Assembly: GCF_000802245.2 (NCBI RefSeq)
Contig: NZ_CP021080.1
Coordinates: 4,402,001 to 4,466,000 of the forward strand
DNA from: Streptomyces pluripotens
GTDB taxonomy: Bacteria > Actinomycetota > Actinomycetes > Streptomycetales > Streptomycetaceae
Reading direction: 5' to 3'
DNA length: 64,000 nt
Shown here: positions 47,374 to 56,956 of the stretch, piece by piece
Layout of the letters: each line of letters starts with the position of its first letter
How positions within the stretch are numbered: position 1 is the stretch's first letter
Program-made: the position numbers and the translations under genes
The notes under the pieces: model-generated
Databases searched by the model: none
Seen by the model: only the letters and a program-made list of their open reading frames with translations
What the model was told of the DNA's origin: nothing

Positions 47374-49122
47374 GTGAATCAGATGCAGGGCCTGCTCATA
47401 GCGGGCCGCTACCGGCTTGCCGATTCGATCGGCAGCGGCGGCATGGGCCGGGTGTGGCGCGCCCACGACGAGGTGCTGCACCGGACGGTCGCCATCAAGG
47501 AGTTGACCGCAGCGCTCTACGTGTCCGAGAGCGACCGGGCCGTGTTGCTGGCTCGCACCCGGGCCGAGGCGCGGGCCGCCGCCCGCATCAACCACTCCGC
47601 CGTCGTCACCGTGCACGACGTCCTGGAGCACGACGGGCGCCCCTGGATCGTCATGGAGTTGGTCGAGGGCAACTCGCTGGCCGACGCGGTCAAGGAACAG
47701 GGGCGGATAGAACCCAGGGAAGCCGCGCGCATCGGACTCTGGGTGCTGCGGGCGCTGCGCGCCGCGCACACCGCCGGCGTACTGCACCGGGACATCAAGC
47801 CGGGAAACGTCCTGCTCGGCAGGGACGGCCGGGTTCTGCTCACCGACTTCGGCATCGCCCAGATCGACGGCGACACCACCATCACCCGAACCGGAGAGGT
47901 GGTCGGCTCGGTCGACTACCTCGCGCCCGAGCGGGTGCGTGGTCATGACCCCGGCCCGTCCTCCGACCTGTGGGCGCTCGGCGCGACGCTGTACACGGCC
48001 GTCGAGGGCCGCTCGCCGTTCCGCCGCACCTCACCGCTGGGCACCATGCAGGCGGTTGTCGAGGAGGAAGCCGACGAGCCGTGCCACGCCGGCCCACTCG
48101 GACCGGTCATCGCCGCCCTGCTGCGCAAGGAACCGGACCGGCGGCCGGACGCGCAGGAGACCGAGCAGTTGCTCTCCGAGGTGGCGGAGGGGCGCACTCC
48201 ACATGCACCCCGGGCGTTCGTCCCGGCGCAAGGCTCGGGCGGGCACGCGGGAGGGGTGCAGGAGGGGGGCTCGCCCGGACCCGGGACGGTCGCCTCCGGC
48301 TACGGTTCCGGGCCGACCGTACCGGGCCTCGGCCCCGGTGCGGTGGCGCACGCGACCCGTTCTGCAACGGGGTCGACGGCCGTGGAGCCGACGCCGGCCG
48401 GTTCGGCGACGGGCGCTGCGGTGAATGCCGCAGCACGCAGGAGCAGAGCGGCAGGTCGACCGCGGCGCCGGTTGCGTACGCTCGCCCTCGTCGTCGCCGT
48501 CGCGGCCGTGCTGGGCGGTGGCGCTGCGGTGGCCTTCCAGCAGTGGAGGGGCGGGAGCCCGAACGCCCGGGCGGACCACACCACGACCCCTGCCTCCGAA
48601 CCCTCGGCAAGCGCCAGCGGCAACCCGAGCCCGGCAAGCCTGGTCCCGGCCGGCTGGCAGACCCACCACGACCCGCTCGGCTTCAGCCTCTCCCTGCCCG
48701 AGGGCTGGACGCGCAAGGTGTACAGCGACGAGGGTGACCTCAAGCAGATCGACTACACACCCGACGGGGGCGTGCACTTCGTGCGCATCTCCATCGACAG
48801 TTCACCCGACTTCGTCGACGCCACCTCCCACCAGAAGGACCTCGAACAGCAGCTCCGGCGGCTGGTCGGCTACGCCAAAGTGAGGCTGGAGGGGAACATC
48901 TACCGCGACCGCAAGGGGTCGCTGTGGGAGTACACCTGGACCGCACTGAAGAAGGACCCGCCCCACGTGGCCGGCCCCCGGCACGCCATCGAGGAAACCT
49001 ACTTCTCGCGTCAGGGCACCGAATACGCGATCTACATGTCGACGCCCGCCGAGGACTGGGCGAAGACCAGCCAGCAGTTCAAGTGGGTGCTGCGGAGCTG
49101 GCAGGAGCCGAACTCGGGCTGA
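47374..49122 (+). CDS. Membrane Ser/Thr protein kinase, third of the cluster
   Basis: A 582-residue active-looking kinase. GSGGMGRVW, Lys42, HRDIKPGN with Asp140 and DFG 158-160 are intact. One helix lies at about 367-391, and the extracellular domain (about 430-582) begins FSLSLPEGWTRKVY. GTG 47374 is chosen; ATG 47383 is possible. The activation loop TITRTGEVVGSVDY contains likely autophosphorylation threonines. Confidence 0.92.
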   Translation: MNQMQGLLIAGRYRLADSIGSGGMGRVWRAHDEVLHRTVAIKELTAALYVSESDRAVLLARTRAEARAAARINHSAVVTVHDVLEHDGRPWIVMELVEGNSLADAVKEQGRIEPREAARIGLWVLRALRAAHTAGVLHRDIKPGNVLLGRDGRVLLTDFGIAQIDGDTTITRTGEVVGSVDYLAPERVRGHDPGPSSDLWALGATLYTAVEGRSPFRRTSPLGTMQAVVEEEADEPCHAGPLGPVIAALLRKEPDRRPDAQETEQLLSEVAEGRTPHAPRAFVPAQGSGGHAGGVQEGGSPGPGTVASGYGSGPTVPGLGPGAVAHATRSATGSTAVEPTPAGSATGAAVNAAARRSRAAGRPRRRLRTLALVVAVAAVLGGGAAVAFQQWRGGSPNARADHTTTPASEPSASASGNPSPASLVPAGWQTHHDPLGFSLSLPEGWTRKVYSDEGDLKQIDYTPDGGVHFVRISIDSSPDFVDATSHQKDLEQQLRRLVGYAKVRLEGNIYRDRKGSLWEYTWTALKKDPPHVAGPRHAIEETYFSRQGTEYAIYMSTPAEDWAKTSQQFKWVLRSWQEPNSG

Positions 49123-49346
49123 TCCAGCCAAAAGAGGCAGTGGGGTGCTCGAACCCGGGCTGATTCGGCTGAACTTCGGCCGAAAGAGGATAGTCGGGTA
49201 CGTGAACCCAGTATCCCGACCGCCGGAAAAGGGCGATCTGCGGCGCTCAGCCCCGGGCCGGTCCGGCCGGAAAGGGCAGCTGAGCGGGTCGGCTTGGCCG
49301 ATCGGCGCCCCGGAGCGCGTGGGTCCGGTGCGGCATGATGGGGCTC

Positions 49347-51152
49347 ATGGGGACCGAGGGCGCCGACTTCCGGGTGATCGCGGGCCGCTACCGCTTGGAG
49401 ACACGCATCGGGCGCGGCGGCATGGGCGTCGTGTGGCGGGCGCGCGATCAGGCGCTGGGTCGCCGGGTGGCGGTCAAGGAACTCCTCCCGGACGACTCGC
49501 TGCCGGAGGACGACGCACGTCGTCGCCGCGACCGCACCTTCCGCGAAGCCCGCGCGGTCGCCCAGTTGCGGCACCCGCACGTCATCGGCGTGTACGACGT
49601 CGTGGAGCAGGACGGACGTCCCTACCTCATCATGGAATTGGTGGACGGTGGTTCGCTCGCCGACCGGATCACCCGGCAGGGCCCGGTCGATGCGGCAGAG
49701 GCGGCGCGGATCGGCATTGCCCTGCTGAGCGCGCTCGGCGCCGCGCACGAGGCGGGGGTGCTGCACCGCGACATCAAGCCCGCGAACGTCCTGATCGAGT
49801 CCGATACCGGCCGGGTGGTGCTCACTGACTTCGGCATCGCGCAGGTCGCCGGAGCCACCACGCTCACCGAGACTGGGTCCTTCGTCGGCTCACCTGAGTA
49901 CACCGCGCCGGAGCGGATGTCGGGGTTGCGCACCGGACCGGAGTCCGACCTGTGGTCGCTGGGCGCTCTGCTGTGCACGGCCCTCAGCGGAGAGTCGCCC
50001 TTCCGGCGCGACTCGCTCGGCGGCATCCTGCACGCCGTCGTCACCGACGAGATCCGCCCCCCCGCGCAGGCGGAGCCGTTGCTGCCGGTGATCCGGGGAC
50101 TGCTGGAACGCGATCCCGACCGGCGGCTGGACCGGGCGGACGCCGAACGGATGCTGCGGACGTTCCTGGAGACGGGGCGGACACCGGCCGCACCCAGCAG
50201 CCCGGGCCCGCCCGGCAGCCACGGTGGCGGGCGGATCCCCAGACTCGGCGGCGGCAACCGCGCGCCGAGACCAGGGGCCTTCGGCAGCCGGGCACCGAAG
50301 TCCGGCGGCACCGAGGCCCGTACGCAACGGCCCAGTGGTCCGGACAGCCGTTCATCCGGGGACGCGGCGTCGTACACGCCGACCCGGCCCGACGTTCCAC
50401 ACGGTGGTCCGGCCCCAGCCTCGGCCCCGCAGCCGCCTGCCGAGCGGCCCCGGCCGTCCTCGCGCGGAGTGCTGGTGGCGGCCCTGCTCGTCGCCGCGCT
50501 GGCCGGAGCCGGCGCGTCGGCCGCGGTACTACTGATGCACCGGGGAGCGGACGGGGGCGGCGGTACCCCGGGCGGCACGGCTACCAGCCCAGCGACCCAC
50601 ACCGGCGCCGGCACGAGCCCGGCTCCGACGGTCACCGGCACCTCCCCGACACCCACTGCAACAGGCCCGGAGGCGGGCGCCCCGACCGCTGCCGAGTCGC
50701 GCACGGCGCCGTCCGGATACCGCACCGTCCGGGACCCGGCGGGCTTCTCCCTCGCCGTGCCGCGCGACTTCACCCGCAGTTGGCAGGGCGAGCGGGTCTT
50801 CTATCTCTCGGCCGGGTCCACCTTCCGTCTCGGCATCAAGGTAACCGGGCCCCAACCGGGCGGCCCGGAGGCGGTGATGAACCGGTCCGCCGCCGACGGT
50901 CCGTCCACTAACCCGGGGTACCACGACGGCCGGGTCACCCGCACCGTGCACCACGGACACCCCGCCGCACTGTGGGAGTTCACCTGGGACGGCTTCAGCG
51001 TCGCCGAAGGCCCGCGGCACACCTACGACCTGTGCTGGGAGGAGGCCGGGCGGATGTACGACGTGTGGGTGTCGGCGCCGGTGGGCAAGGTGCGGGAGGC
51101 CCGGGAGTACTTCGACGTGGCGGTCGACACCTTCGCGGCCACGGGCGGGTGA
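49347..51152 (+). CDS. Membrane Ser/Thr protein kinase, fourth of the cluster
   Basis: A 601-residue kinase. GRGGMGVVW, Lys44, HRDIKPAN with Asp142 and DFG 161-163 are present, and the activation loop TTLTETGSFVGSPEYTAPE is of normal length. A helix lies at about 374-397; the extracellular domain (about 450-601) starts FSLAVPRDFTRSW. ATG 49347 has GGGG close by; ATG 49335 would add four residues. It belongs with the preceding kinase genes, from which it is separated by 224 bp. Confidence 0.92.
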   Translation: MGTEGADFRVIAGRYRLETRIGRGGMGVVWRARDQALGRRVAVKELLPDDSLPEDDARRRRDRTFREARAVAQLRHPHVIGVYDVVEQDGRPYLIMELVDGGSLADRITRQGPVDAAEAARIGIALLSALGAAHEAGVLHRDIKPANVLIESDTGRVVLTDFGIAQVAGATTLTETGSFVGSPEYTAPERMSGLRTGPESDLWSLGALLCTALSGESPFRRDSLGGILHAVVTDEIRPPAQAEPLLPVIRGLLERDPDRRLDRADAERMLRTFLETGRTPAAPSSPGPPGSHGGGRIPRLGGGNRAPRPGAFGSRAPKSGGTEARTQRPSGPDSRSSGDAASYTPTRPDVPHGGPAPASAPQPPAERPRPSSRGVLVAALLVAALAGAGASAAVLLMHRGADGGGGTPGGTATSPATHTGAGTSPAPTVTGTSPTPTATGPEAGAPTAAESRTAPSGYRTVRDPAGFSLAVPRDFTRSWQGERVFYLSAGSTFRLGIKVTGPQPGGPEAVMNRSAADGPSTNPGYHDGRVTRTVHHGHPAALWEFTWDGFSVAEGPRHTYDLCWEEAGRMYDVWVSAPVGKVREAREYFDVAVDTFAATGG

Positions 51153-51532
51153 GCGGCGCCCGGTCGCGGTTGTGCCACCGGCCCGCGGTCCTCGACGGGC
51201 GTCGGCCGGCCGCCGGTGCTCGACGTGCCCACCCTGGCTCGTCGTTCGACCTCTGTGCGGCTGCGGCGGCATGGTCGCCCCCACCGTTGTCGCTGGAGCG
51301 CGTCACCGAAGAAGGGGCACCTTCGCGTCCGCCCGCTTCGCCTGGGGCGGCCCGACGGAAGTACCGAAGGCACGGGGGAGACCCGGGGGCTTCCCTGCGA
51401 CGCCGGCCCGTTCTGCCGCCGTGTGCCTCCGACCCGCCGTAGCCGGCACCAGTGCCCGGATCCGAACCACCCGGACCCGTTCCGGACCTCCCCATTTCGA
51501 CAATGCAGTGGCGCGCGCGGTACTCATGGGGC
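51153..51532. other. Intergenic region between the fourth and fifth kinase genes
   Basis: About 380 bp with no supported gene. Frames on both strands are Arg/Pro-rich. No clear terminator is visible; the fifth gene may have its own promoter here. Confidence 0.5.
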
Positions 51533-52459
51533 ATGACTGAAGACGGCGAACACCCGCCCGATGGACGTCTGATCGGGGGGCGTTACCGGCTGGCAGATCG
51601 CCTCGGGGGTGGTCCGACGGGGATAGTCTGGCGCGCCCGGGACGAACGGGGGCAGGGGCACGTCGCTGTCAAGGAGCCTGCCCTGCCCGGCGACCCGGCC
51701 GACCACGAGTTGAGCCGGCGCATCGCCAACCGGCTCTACCGGGAGGCCCGGGCCGCCACCCGGGTGCGGCATCCCTCCGCCGTGACGGTCCATGACGTCG
51801 TCACCGAGGCCGGGGTCCCGTGGGTCGTCATGGAGCTGGTGGCCGGCGAGTCCCTGCACGAGGTTCTGCGGCGCGGCCCTCTCCCGCCCGCCGAGGCCGC
51901 CCGCATCGGGCTCGCTGTGCTCGGTGCCCTGCGTACCGCCCACGCCGTCGGTATCGTGCACCGGGACGTCAAACCGGCCAACGTGCTGCTGGAATCCGGC
52001 ACTGGCCGGGTCGTCCTCACCGACTTCGGGATCGGCGACGGGCACACGAAGGGCTCGCCCCCCGGGTTCACGGCCCCCGAGCGGGCGGCGGGACCCGGCG
52101 CCGGCCCGGCCTGCGACCTGTGGTCCGTGGGCGCGCTGCTCCGCGCCGCCGTCGGGGCGGAGCACGGCCCGCTCGGGCCGCTGGAACTGTTGGTGGACCG
52201 GCTGTGCGCCGACGACCCGACGATCCGGCCCGGCGCGGACGAAGCCACGGGGGCACTCCGCGCGTACCTCGGCCTTCCCCCCGGCCCCGACAGACAGACG
52301 ACGCAGCGGAACCCCGCTCCGGCGCCGGGATCACTGCCGGTAGCCCGGCTTCCGGCGCCCGCGCCGGCGCCCCCCTCCGATCCCGTCCCCGACCGGCGTC
52401 GCCGTACGCCCCTCGCGGCTCTCGGGCTCCTGCTCGCCAGGAAACCCGGAGCCGAGTGA
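51533..52459 (+). CDS. Soluble, short Ser/Thr kinase of the cluster
   Basis: A 308-residue kinase without membrane helix or extracellular domain. Lys47, HRDVKPAN with Asp145 and DFG 164-166 are present, but the glycine loop is GGGPTG rather than GRGGMG, and the segment from DFG to APE is only 17 residues, against 26 in the fourth kinase. The C-terminus (about 260-308) is Pro/Arg-rich. Activity is possible but may be reduced or unusual. ATG 51533 is the first good start. Confidence 0.87.
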   Translation: MTEDGEHPPDGRLIGGRYRLADRLGGGPTGIVWRARDERGQGHVAVKEPALPGDPADHELSRRIANRLYREARAATRVRHPSAVTVHDVVTEAGVPWVVMELVAGESLHEVLRRGPLPPAEAARIGLAVLGALRTAHAVGIVHRDVKPANVLLESGTGRVVLTDFGIGDGHTKGSPPGFTAPERAAGPGAGPACDLWSVGALLRAAVGAEHGPLGPLELLVDRLCADDPTIRPGADEATGALRAYLGLPPGPDRQTTQRNPAPAPGSLPVARLPAPAPAPPSDPVPDRRRRTPLAALGLLLARKPGAE

Positions 52460-52535
52460 TCATCTTCCCGACAATTCCCTGAGCCGGCTGATCGTCTTGC
52501 TCGTGGGTGCATCAACGCCCTGATCAGCACATTTG

Positions 52536-52555
52536 CTGCCAGTGATCACTGGCAG
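52536..52555. promoter_or_regulatory. Perfect 20-bp palindrome upstream of succinate-semialdehyde dehydrogenase
   Basis: CTGCCAGTGATCACTGGCAG is fully self-complementary. It lies 73 bp before the dehydrogenase start and 77 bp after the kinase stop. Its symmetry is that of a dimeric repressor operator; no known consensus is matched by me. Confidence 0.65.
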
Positions 52556-52627
52556 TGTGTGGGTGGTCGGTGAATCGTCGTTACCGACGGGTACACAAAG
52601 CCTCCGCACCGGCATACCCTGCGCGTC

Positions 52628-54241
52628 ATGACGGACACGCAGGCTCCGGACACCGCCGGTACCAATCCCCTCGCACCCGCCCCCGTCGGGGCCCGCACCG
52701 CCGCCGAGGTGGTCACCCCGCAACTGGTGGCCCGGCTGACCAAGGGCGTTGTCGGCTCCGGCACTACCGCCAACCACACGGCGTTCACCGGCGAGAAGCT
52801 GGCCGACCTGCCCGAGTCCGCCCCCGAGGACGTGCTCAAGGCCTTCGAAGCGGCTCGCGCCGCGCAGGCCGTCTGGGCACAGGTCCCGGTGAGACGGCGG
52901 GCGGAGGTGCTCCTCCGTTTCCACGACCTGTTGCTGGAGCGGCAGGGCGAGGTCCTCGACCTGGTCCAGCTGGAAACCGGCAAGGCCCGTCTGCACGCGC
53001 ACGAGGAGGTGCAGGCCGTCGCGGTCGCCGCCCGCCACTACGGCCGCCGGGCCACCGCCTACCTGCGGCCGAAACGGCACGCGGGTGCCGTGCCGACCCT
53101 GACCAAGGTCACCGAACTCCGTCATCCGCGTGGTGTCGTAGGGCAGATCGCCCCCTGGAACTACCCGCTGGAGCTGTCCGTCGGCGACGCACTGCCCGCC
53201 TTCGTCGCCGGTAACGCGGTGGTGATGAAGCCGGACACGGAGACCTGTCTCACCGCGCTCTGGGCACGTGACCTGCTCATCGAGGCAGGCTTGCCCGACG
53301 GCGTGTTCCAGGTCGTGCTGGGCGAGGGGCCGGTCGTCGGCCCGGAACTGGTCAAGCACGCCGACTACGTTTCCTTCACCGGCTCCACCCGCACCGGCCG
53401 TGAGGTCGCTGTCGGGGCGGCCTCCCGCCTGGTCGGCGTCTCGCTCGAACTCGGCGGCAAGAACGCCATGCTGGTGCTGGAGGACGCCGACATCGAGAAG
53501 GCAGCGGCGGGAGCCGTACGCGCCTGCTTCTCCTCCGCCGGACAGCTCTGCATCTCCATCGAGCGGCTCTACGTCCACGAGTCGCTCGCCGATGCTTTCC
53601 TGGAGCGCTTCGCCGCCCGCACCAGAGCCATGCGGCTCGGCAACTCCCTCGCCTACGGCGCCGAGATGGGGTCGCTGGTCGGGGAGCGACAACTGAAGAC
53701 CGTCGAACGCCATGTGCAGGAGGCAGTGGCCAAGGGGGCGAAGGTGCTCGCGGGCGGTGTGGCCCGCCCCGACATCGGCCCCTACTTCTTCGAGCCGACC
53801 ATCCTCGACGGTGTCGAGGAATCCATGGCCGTGTGCGCGGAGGAGACCTTCGGCCCCGTCGTCGCGGTCTACCGGTTCAAGAGCGAGGAGGAGGCGGTCG
53901 AGCGTGCCAATGCCACGCCGTACGGCCTGAATGCGTCCGTCTGGACGAAGAGCGCCCGTCGCGCACTGGACGTCGCCTCCCGCCTGCGCACCGGCACGGT
54001 CAACGTCAACGAGGGCTATGCGCCGGCCTACGGCAGCGCACAGTCCCCGATGGGTGGCATGAAGGACTCTGGTCTCGGCCGCCGCCACGGCTCCGAAGGC
54101 ATCCTCAAGTACACCGAGGCCCAGACGGTGGCCCGTCAGCGACTGCTGCCGATGGCTCCCTCACTGGGCATGGACGACGAGCGGTACGCCGCCTTCATGA
54201 GCCGCAGCCTGCGCCTGATGAAGGCGTTCAGGTTCCGCTGA
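52628..54241 (+). CDS. Succinate-semialdehyde dehydrogenase (NADP+)
   Basis: A 537-residue aldehyde dehydrogenase oxidising succinate semialdehyde to succinate. The Glu base is in LELGGKNAML and the nucleophilic Cys (about residue 307) in SSAGQLCISIE. APWNYPLEL and FTGSTRTGREV follow the cofactor-binding pattern of the GabD2-type group common in actinobacteria. TACCCT (52615-52620) ends seven bases before the ATG, so it may be leaderless. The substrate is inferred from family resemblance. Confidence 0.9.
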   Translation: MTDTQAPDTAGTNPLAPAPVGARTAAEVVTPQLVARLTKGVVGSGTTANHTAFTGEKLADLPESAPEDVLKAFEAARAAQAVWAQVPVRRRAEVLLRFHDLLLERQGEVLDLVQLETGKARLHAHEEVQAVAVAARHYGRRATAYLRPKRHAGAVPTLTKVTELRHPRGVVGQIAPWNYPLELSVGDALPAFVAGNAVVMKPDTETCLTALWARDLLIEAGLPDGVFQVVLGEGPVVGPELVKHADYVSFTGSTRTGREVAVGAASRLVGVSLELGGKNAMLVLEDADIEKAAAGAVRACFSSAGQLCISIERLYVHESLADAFLERFAARTRAMRLGNSLAYGAEMGSLVGERQLKTVERHVQEAVAKGAKVLAGGVARPDIGPYFFEPTILDGVEESMAVCAEETFGPVVAVYRFKSEEEAVERANATPYGLNASVWTKSARRALDVASRLRTGTVNVNEGYAPAYGSAQSPMGGMKDSGLGRRHGSEGILKYTEAQTVARQRLLPMAPSLGMDDERYAAFMSRSLRLMKAFRFR

Positions 54242-54361
54242 TTTCCGCGGACGCGCAGTTCCCCGGGGCGATTCCCGCTCAATCCCCCCTTCCCTTCCCC
54301 ACCCCTTCCCCCTTCCCCGGCCCTTCCCTTCGCCGCACGCGAAACCCCACTAGGAGAGAAC

Positions 54362-56140
54362 GTGCCCCAGGACGCTTACGACTACGACGTCCTCGTCGTG
54401 GGTTCAGGCTTCGGCGGTTCCGTATCCGCCCTCCGCCTGACCGAGAAGGGCTACCGGGTAGGCGTCCTGGAGGCCGGCCGCCGATTCACCCGCGACGCGC
54501 TCCCGCGCAATTCCTGGGACCTGAAGAACTACCTGTGGGCGCCGCGCCTCGGCATGTTCGGCATCCAGCGCATCCACCTGCTGGGCAATGTGATGGTGCT
54601 GGCCGGGGCCGGCGTCGGCGGCGGCTCACTCAACTACGCCAACACCCTCTACGTGCCGCCGAAGGCCTTCTTCGACGATCCGCAGTGGCGGGACATCACC
54701 GACTGGCAGGAGGAGCTGAAGCCGTACTACGACCAGGCCCGGCGCATGCTCGGAGTGCGTCTGAACCCGACCATGACCCCCTCCGACGTGCACCTGAAGG
54801 CCGCGGCGCAGCGGATGGGCGTCGGTGAGACCTTTCACCTGGCACCGGTCGGCGTGTTCTTCGGCGATGGCAAGGACGCCGACGGAACGGCGAAGGGGAA
54901 GCCCGGTGAGGAGGTGGCGGACCCGTACTTCGGCGGCGTCGGCCCTTCGCGGAACGCCTGCACCGAGTGCGGCGAGTGCATGACCGGTTGCCGGCACGGA
55001 GCGAAGAACACCCTGAACGAGAACTACCTCTACCTCGCCGAGCAGGCGGGAGCGGTGGTCCACCCCATGACAACGGTCGTATCGGTCACGGACGACTCAC
55101 GGGGTGGGTACGCGGTGGCGACCCTGCCGACGGACCGCAAGAAGACGGACAGGGGCCGGATCTTCACCGCGCGCCGCGTGGTCCTGGCCGCGGGCACCTA
55201 CGGCACACAGACCCTGCTGCACCGGATGAAGGCAAGCGGCCGGCTGCCGCACCTGTCGAACCGGCTGGGCGATCTGACCCGCACCAACTCCGAGGCGCTG
55301 GTCGGCGCTCAGACCGACAACCGCCGCTACCGCAAGGCGACCGGCGCGTCGAAGCCTGACTTCACGCGGGGCGTCGCCATCACGTCCTCGATCCACCCCG
55401 ACGAGAACACCCATATCGAACCCGTCCGCTACGGCAAGGGCTCCAACTCGATGGGCGGCCTGTCGATCCTCCAGGTGCCGTACACCGAGGGCTCCTCACG
55501 CGTGCTGGCCTGGCTAGCGAACGCGGCCCGGCACCCCGTTCTGGTCGCCCGCTCCCTCTCCAACCGGCGCTGGTCGGAGCGGAGCATTATCGGCCTGGTC
55601 ATGCAGTCCCTGGACAACTCCCTGACGACGTATCTGAAGCCCGCCGGCATCGGCAAAGGGCTGCTCACTGCGCGGCAGGGGCACGGCTCCCCGAACCCGA
55701 AGCAGATCAAGGCCGCCACGCAGGCCGCCTCCGTGCTCGCTGGCGAGATCAACGGGTTCGCGGGCAGCAACATCGGCGAACTGATGGGCACCCCGCTCAC
55801 GGCACACTTCCTCGGCGGCTGCCCCATCGGCGACTCCCCTCGGACGGGGGTGATCGACGCGTACCACCGGTTGTACGGCCATCCCGGCATCTCGGTGGTG
55901 GACGGTGCGGCGGTCTCGGCGAACCTCGGCGTGAATCCCTCGCTGACGATCACCGCGCAGGCCGAGCGGGCGATGTCCTTCTGGCCGAACAAGGGTCAGG
56001 AAGACCCGCGCCCGGCGTCCGGAGCGCTGTATGAGCGGCTGAAGCCGGTGGAACCGCAGGCGCCGGTGGTACCGGCGGATGCGTTCGGTGCGCTGCGGCT
56101 GCCCTTCCTGGGGATGCCGGCGGTGCCGCCGAAGAAGTAG
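54362..56140 (+). CDS. GMC oxidoreductase
   Basis: A 592-residue FAD enzyme of the glucose-methanol-choline class, close to cholesterol oxidase-like proteins. The FAD motif is VVGSGFGGSVSALRL (12-26). A tight Cys cluster C-x2-C-x2-C-x3-C occurs at about 200-210 (CTECGECMTGC), typical of ferredoxin-like centres in this subgroup. The C-terminal LGVNPSLTITAQAERAM closes the fold. GTG 54362 with AGGAG upstream. Electron acceptor and substrate unknown. Confidence 0.88.
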   Translation: MPQDAYDYDVLVVGSGFGGSVSALRLTEKGYRVGVLEAGRRFTRDALPRNSWDLKNYLWAPRLGMFGIQRIHLLGNVMVLAGAGVGGGSLNYANTLYVPPKAFFDDPQWRDITDWQEELKPYYDQARRMLGVRLNPTMTPSDVHLKAAAQRMGVGETFHLAPVGVFFGDGKDADGTAKGKPGEEVADPYFGGVGPSRNACTECGECMTGCRHGAKNTLNENYLYLAEQAGAVVHPMTTVVSVTDDSRGGYAVATLPTDRKKTDRGRIFTARRVVLAAGTYGTQTLLHRMKASGRLPHLSNRLGDLTRTNSEALVGAQTDNRRYRKATGASKPDFTRGVAITSSIHPDENTHIEPVRYGKGSNSMGGLSILQVPYTEGSSRVLAWLANAARHPVLVARSLSNRRWSERSIIGLVMQSLDNSLTTYLKPAGIGKGLLTARQGHGSPNPKQIKAATQAASVLAGEINGFAGSNIGELMGTPLTAHFLGGCPIGDSPRTGVIDAYHRLYGHPGISVVDGAAVSANLGVNPSLTITAQAERAMSFWPNKGQEDPRPASGALYERLKPVEPQAPVVPADAFGALRLPFLGMPAVPPKK

Positions 56141-56192
56141 GAGAAGCAGTCGTTCGGGAGAAGGAGAAACGGAGCGGGCGGCCAGTTCGGAG

Positions 56193-56216
56193 GAGCCCAG
56201 GAGCCCAGGAGCCCAG
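56193..56216. repeat. 8-bp tandem repeat
   Basis: Three perfect copies of GAGCCCAG in the intergenic region after the GMC oxidoreductase gene. Confidence 0.85.
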
Positions 56217-56467
56217 CTGGCCCAGGGAAGGCCGGGAAGAGCCGGAGAGGACCGCATCGGACCCGAGAGGACCGGGCAGGCCGGAGAAGAGACGTGCGAC
56301 CTGCGTCCCCCTCCGAACGCAGGTCGCCCGAATCTCGCCGTCTTCTTGATCTGGCAGGAGGTTCGATCGGTGAGGGCGGAGAAGGGTTGCGCCGGCTGCG
56401 CGCAATTTCATGTGAAGTAGGTCACGCAGACCTGGCCCCGGCTCCGGCCCCGGTTCCAGGGCATGAC

Positions 56468-56506
56468 GAAGGGCCCCGCGGGGACGGAGGGGCCGCGGGG
56501 CCCTTC
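56468..56506. terminator. Strong isolated hairpin terminator
   Basis: GAAGGGCCCCGCGG and CCGCGGGGCCCTTC form a perfect 14-bp stem with an 11-nt loop. It is 327 bp after the GMC stop and 450 bp beyond the chorismate mutase stop, so it does not clearly belong to either gene. Confidence 0.8.
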
Positions 56507-56956
56507 TTCGGTCAGCACCGGCGTCAGGGAAGCGCCGGTGCCTCGGAGCGGCGCCGGGGGCGCCACAAGCTCTGTGCTGTCGGCCGCTGGCCGGCGAGTG
56601 ATACGGCTGTGCCGTCTTGTGCGCGGAGGGACTCGGGGGCTTCTGCGCATCGTGCTGGGGGAACGGGGTGTCCGCAATGGTTTGGCGGGCACCGGTGCTC
56701 TTATGGAGTTTTCCGCCGATCGGCCCCGAGCGTCCCCGGGGCCGATCGTTCTCTTGGGTGACCGGGCTGCTGTCCCCTGCCGTCCGGTCACTTTCCGGAG
56801 CGAGGTCCCACGACGTACGGCACGACCCGTACGTCTCATCGCTCCAGCGAGCCACGCGTGGTTCTTCGGGCCCGCCCCTGGCTGGCACGGACACCCCGCT
56901 CAACGAGGCGGTGCGCGGGCCGGTCACGCGCCGTATGGGTGAGAGCCGGACCGAAC

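Larger units (their letters stand above)
56141..56956. other. Long intergenic region between GMC oxidoreductase and chorismate mutase
   Basis: About 815 bp, the longest gene-free stretch in the window. It contains the GAGCCCAG tandem repeats and a strong hairpin at 56468. Several 100-150-codon frames overlap on both strands without codon bias or ribosome binding sites. An undetected RNA transcript ending at 56506 is possible. Confidence 0.55.
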
